Of a stretch of 64,000 nucleotides of DNA, positions 62,684-64,000 are shown piece by piece; the first letter of the stretch is position 1; the number at the start of each line of letters is the position of its first letter. Origin of the DNA: Gammaproteobacteria bacterium (lineage in GTDB: Bacteria > Pseudomonadota > Gammaproteobacteria > Pseudomonadales > Azotimanducaceae); contig JAPPGA010000033.1 of the NCBI GenBank assembly GCA_028821515.1, forward strand, positions 1-64,000, read 5' to 3'. Below the pieces are notes generated by a model, which saw nothing but the letters and a program-made list of their open reading frames with translations, made no database searches and was not told the origin of the DNA. Both the position numbers and the translations under genes were made by a program.

Positions 62684-63748
62684 TTACACCAGCATTCGGC
62701 CGCGCACGATACCGAGCAGTTCGTAGTAGCCGTCAATGAACTGGTTGAGCGTGTGGATCGATGGGCCGTACCCGGCGAACTCGTCGGGCGTCATGCCGTC
62801 CGGCTCGTAGGAGCGGCGGAAGTCCTCGAAATCGGTCTGCAGCGCCTCCAGGTGGGAAGCCTCCACCGGTTCGTTCAGCGACGGCCGCACGTCGACCTCG
62901 GCGGAGTCGAACTCCTTCCAGTTCTCGTAGGGAATCGTCTGCAGCACGTTTGGCCCGATGGTCGCCGACCACTGCATGATGTTCCGGAAGGCGGCCCCCA
63001 GCAGGGTCGCCCTGAATCCGCGTTCCTCGAAGATTCCAGCCGCTCGCTTGAAGACGGCGATTCCCGCCCACTCCAGCGCCTCTGGATCGATCTCGATGCC
63101 GTCGGCATCGCGAACGCGCTTGAGATGATCGTCCAATCGGCCCCGCATGACGGTGACATATGGATGGATCGAGTCGGGGTCCCGCGCGTCCCGCATGCCG
63201 CGTTCGATCGCTTCTGCCGAAGCTACCGCCTGCGGTACGGAAAATGACACCGTCACGTTCACCGCTATCCCTCGACGCGTGAGTTCCTCCACGGCCACAA
63301 GACCCGATGCCGTGCAAGGAATCTTGATGGCGATGTTGTCCGCCACCGACCGCAGGGACACGGCATGTTCGACCATGCGTCCCGCGTCCGGGTATAGCGT
63401 CGGGTTGACCTGCAGGCAAAGGTATCCTGCCGCTCCCGCCGTCCGATCATGAACGGGCTTGAGTATTGCCGCCGCGATCTCGCCGATCTGGGCGATCAGC
63501 TTCCAGGCGATTTCAACCTCGGTGTCGATCGGGTTATCCGCGATGAGCGCATCCACCTCCGGCAACCACCGGTCCGGATCGCCCTTGACCACGTTCCCCA
63601 CGATCACCGGATTCGACGTCGCGCCGACCGCGCCGTGCGCCACTGCGTCCGAAAGCTCCCCGGGTTCGCAGGAGTCGTTCCACCACGGCGCGCCCAACTC
63701 TCCCATTCGAGCCATGTTCCCGACAGGGTTTACTGCGACCTGGCTCAT
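62684..63748 (-). CDS. Transaldolase-family protein
   Basis: A 354-residue class I aldolase barrel. The Schiff-base lysine is in NIAIKIPCTASG, and GATSNPVIVGNVV and CLQVNPTLYPD are the usual strand ends. It is longer than fructose-6-phosphate aldolase and close to full-length transaldolases; the C-terminal extension includes TLNQFIDGYYELLGIV. GGAGGAAGAC lies directly before MSQVAV; an ATG four codons upstream is less likely. Role by family: transfer or cleavage of three-carbon units of sugar phosphates. Confidence 0.85.
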   Translation of the reverse strand: MSQVAVNPVGNMARMGELGAPWWNDSCEPGELSDAVAHGAVGATSNPVIVGNVVKGDPDRWLPEVDALIADNPIDTEVEIAWKLIAQIGEIAAAILKPVHDRTAGAAGYLCLQVNPTLYPDAGRMVEHAVSLRSVADNIAIKIPCTASGLVAVEELTRRGIAVNVTVSFSVPQAVASAEAIERGMRDARDPDSIHPYVTVMRGRLDDHLKRVRDADGIEIDPEALEWAGIAVFKRAAGIFEERGFRATLLGAAFRNIMQWSATIGPNVLQTIPYENWKEFDSAEVDVRPSLNEPVEASHLEALQTDFEDFRRSYEPDGMTPDEFAGYGPSIHTLNQFIDGYYELLGIVRGRMLV

Positions 63749-63825
63749 GTCTTCCTCCACTCGCTCATTCTCGACCGTATAGGACCGAGTCTACCGCAGT
63801 GAAATGCAAGGGCAGGCGCATTCCG

Positions 63826-64000
63826 CTACAGATGGGCTCGATAGCTTATGGGCTGCAAGCGGACGTGCCGCTCCACATCGCCCGGCAACGTGAAGAGTCT
63901 CGGCATCCTTCTGAACCCGAAGAGGCGGTAGAGGTGATAGGACTCCGCATGTACATTCGAGAATCGGAGTTCGCCCGCGCTGATGTAAAACGGCGTGTGC
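63826..64000 (-). CDS. Partial protein of unknown function, C-terminal end
   Basis: An open frame enters from the right edge on the minus strand and ends at TAG (63826-63828). About 57 residues are visible, including TPFYISAGELRFSN and SYHLYRLFGFRRMPRLFTL, ending in PISYRAHL. I do not recognise the family, and the start lies outside the window. Confidence 0.5.
   Translation of the reverse strand, partial: HTPFYISAGELRFSNVHAESYHLYRLFGFRRMPRLFTLPGDVERHVRLQPISYRAHL

Noticed and set aside
1-64000. Search for tRNA, rRNA, CRISPR arrays, transposases and phage genes
   Set aside because: No cloverleaf-like segments, spaced identical repeats, IS-type terminal repeats or integrase/transposase proteins were seen on reading both strands; a dedicated search could still find a degenerate one.

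Overview
The window is visibly GC-rich, densely packed DNA from a Gram-negative bacterium. A TonB-dependent receptor with a signal peptide, a lipoprotein with a lipobox, periplasmic substrate-binding proteins and purine-rich Shine-Dalgarno sites point to a proteobacterium. A marine or host-associated lineage is plausible from gene content alone, but this is inference. I see no rRNA, tRNA, phage, transposase, replication origin or CRISPR array.

The content is dominated by repeated catabolic families. There are eleven phytanoyl-CoA dioxygenase-like (PhyH) Fe(II)/2-oxoglutarate oxygenases, three of them fused to C-terminal HEAT repeats. There are six Gfo/Idh/MocA oxidoreductases, four family III (CaiB-like) CoA-transferase genes, two luciferase-like flavin monooxygenases, three short-chain dehydrogenases, two enoyl-CoA hydratases and many single metabolic enzymes.

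Layout. 0-5 kb: two PhyH paralogs, an orphan Phd-type antitoxin and a double-domain CoA-transferase. 5-19.7 kb: Gfo/Idh, a luciferase-like/PhyH-HEAT coupled pair, an Nramp-like transporter with an esterase and a class II aldolase, a second luciferase-like/PhyH coupled pair, a divergent Gfo/PhyH pair, a second PhyH-HEAT gene and an MFS transporter. 19.7-29.7 kb: a Gfo/Idh gene divergent from a likely operon of CoA-transferase, AhpD-like protein with an in-frame UGA, cupin, SDR, two tandem YejA-type binding proteins and a mandelate racemase-type enolase. 29.7-40.6 kb: methyltransferase, acetoacetate decarboxylase-like protein, tandem Gfo/Idh genes, a membrane beta-propeller-like protein, a PhyH, a coiled-coil protein, a second divergent PhyH/Gfo pair, a VapBC module and a Txe/YoeB fragment. 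40.6-54.8 kb: a split CoA-transferase pair, enoyl-CoA hydratases, PhyH genes, TonB receptor, hydrolase, a tandem winged-helix protein divergent from a MaoC-like dehydratase, SDR and a hydroxyacid dehydrogenase. 54.8-64 kb: third PhyH-HEAT, a rifampicin-phosphotransferase-like PEP-utilising enzyme, VOC protein, sugar-phosphate isomerase-like protein, TPR lipoprotein, SDR and transaldolase-like protein.

Together the genes suggest import of small polar organic substrates, followed by activation to CoA thioesters, hydration, oxidation by non-haem iron oxygenases and flavoproteins, and sugar or polyol oxidation. The substrates cannot be read from the sequence.

The strongest unusual signal is at 22155-23291. 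A double-domain AhpD/carboxymuconolactone decarboxylase-like protein has a UGA exactly where the second cysteine of its C-terminal CxxC motif belongs. A small hairpin of bacterial-SECIS type lies just downstream. It may be a selenoprotein.
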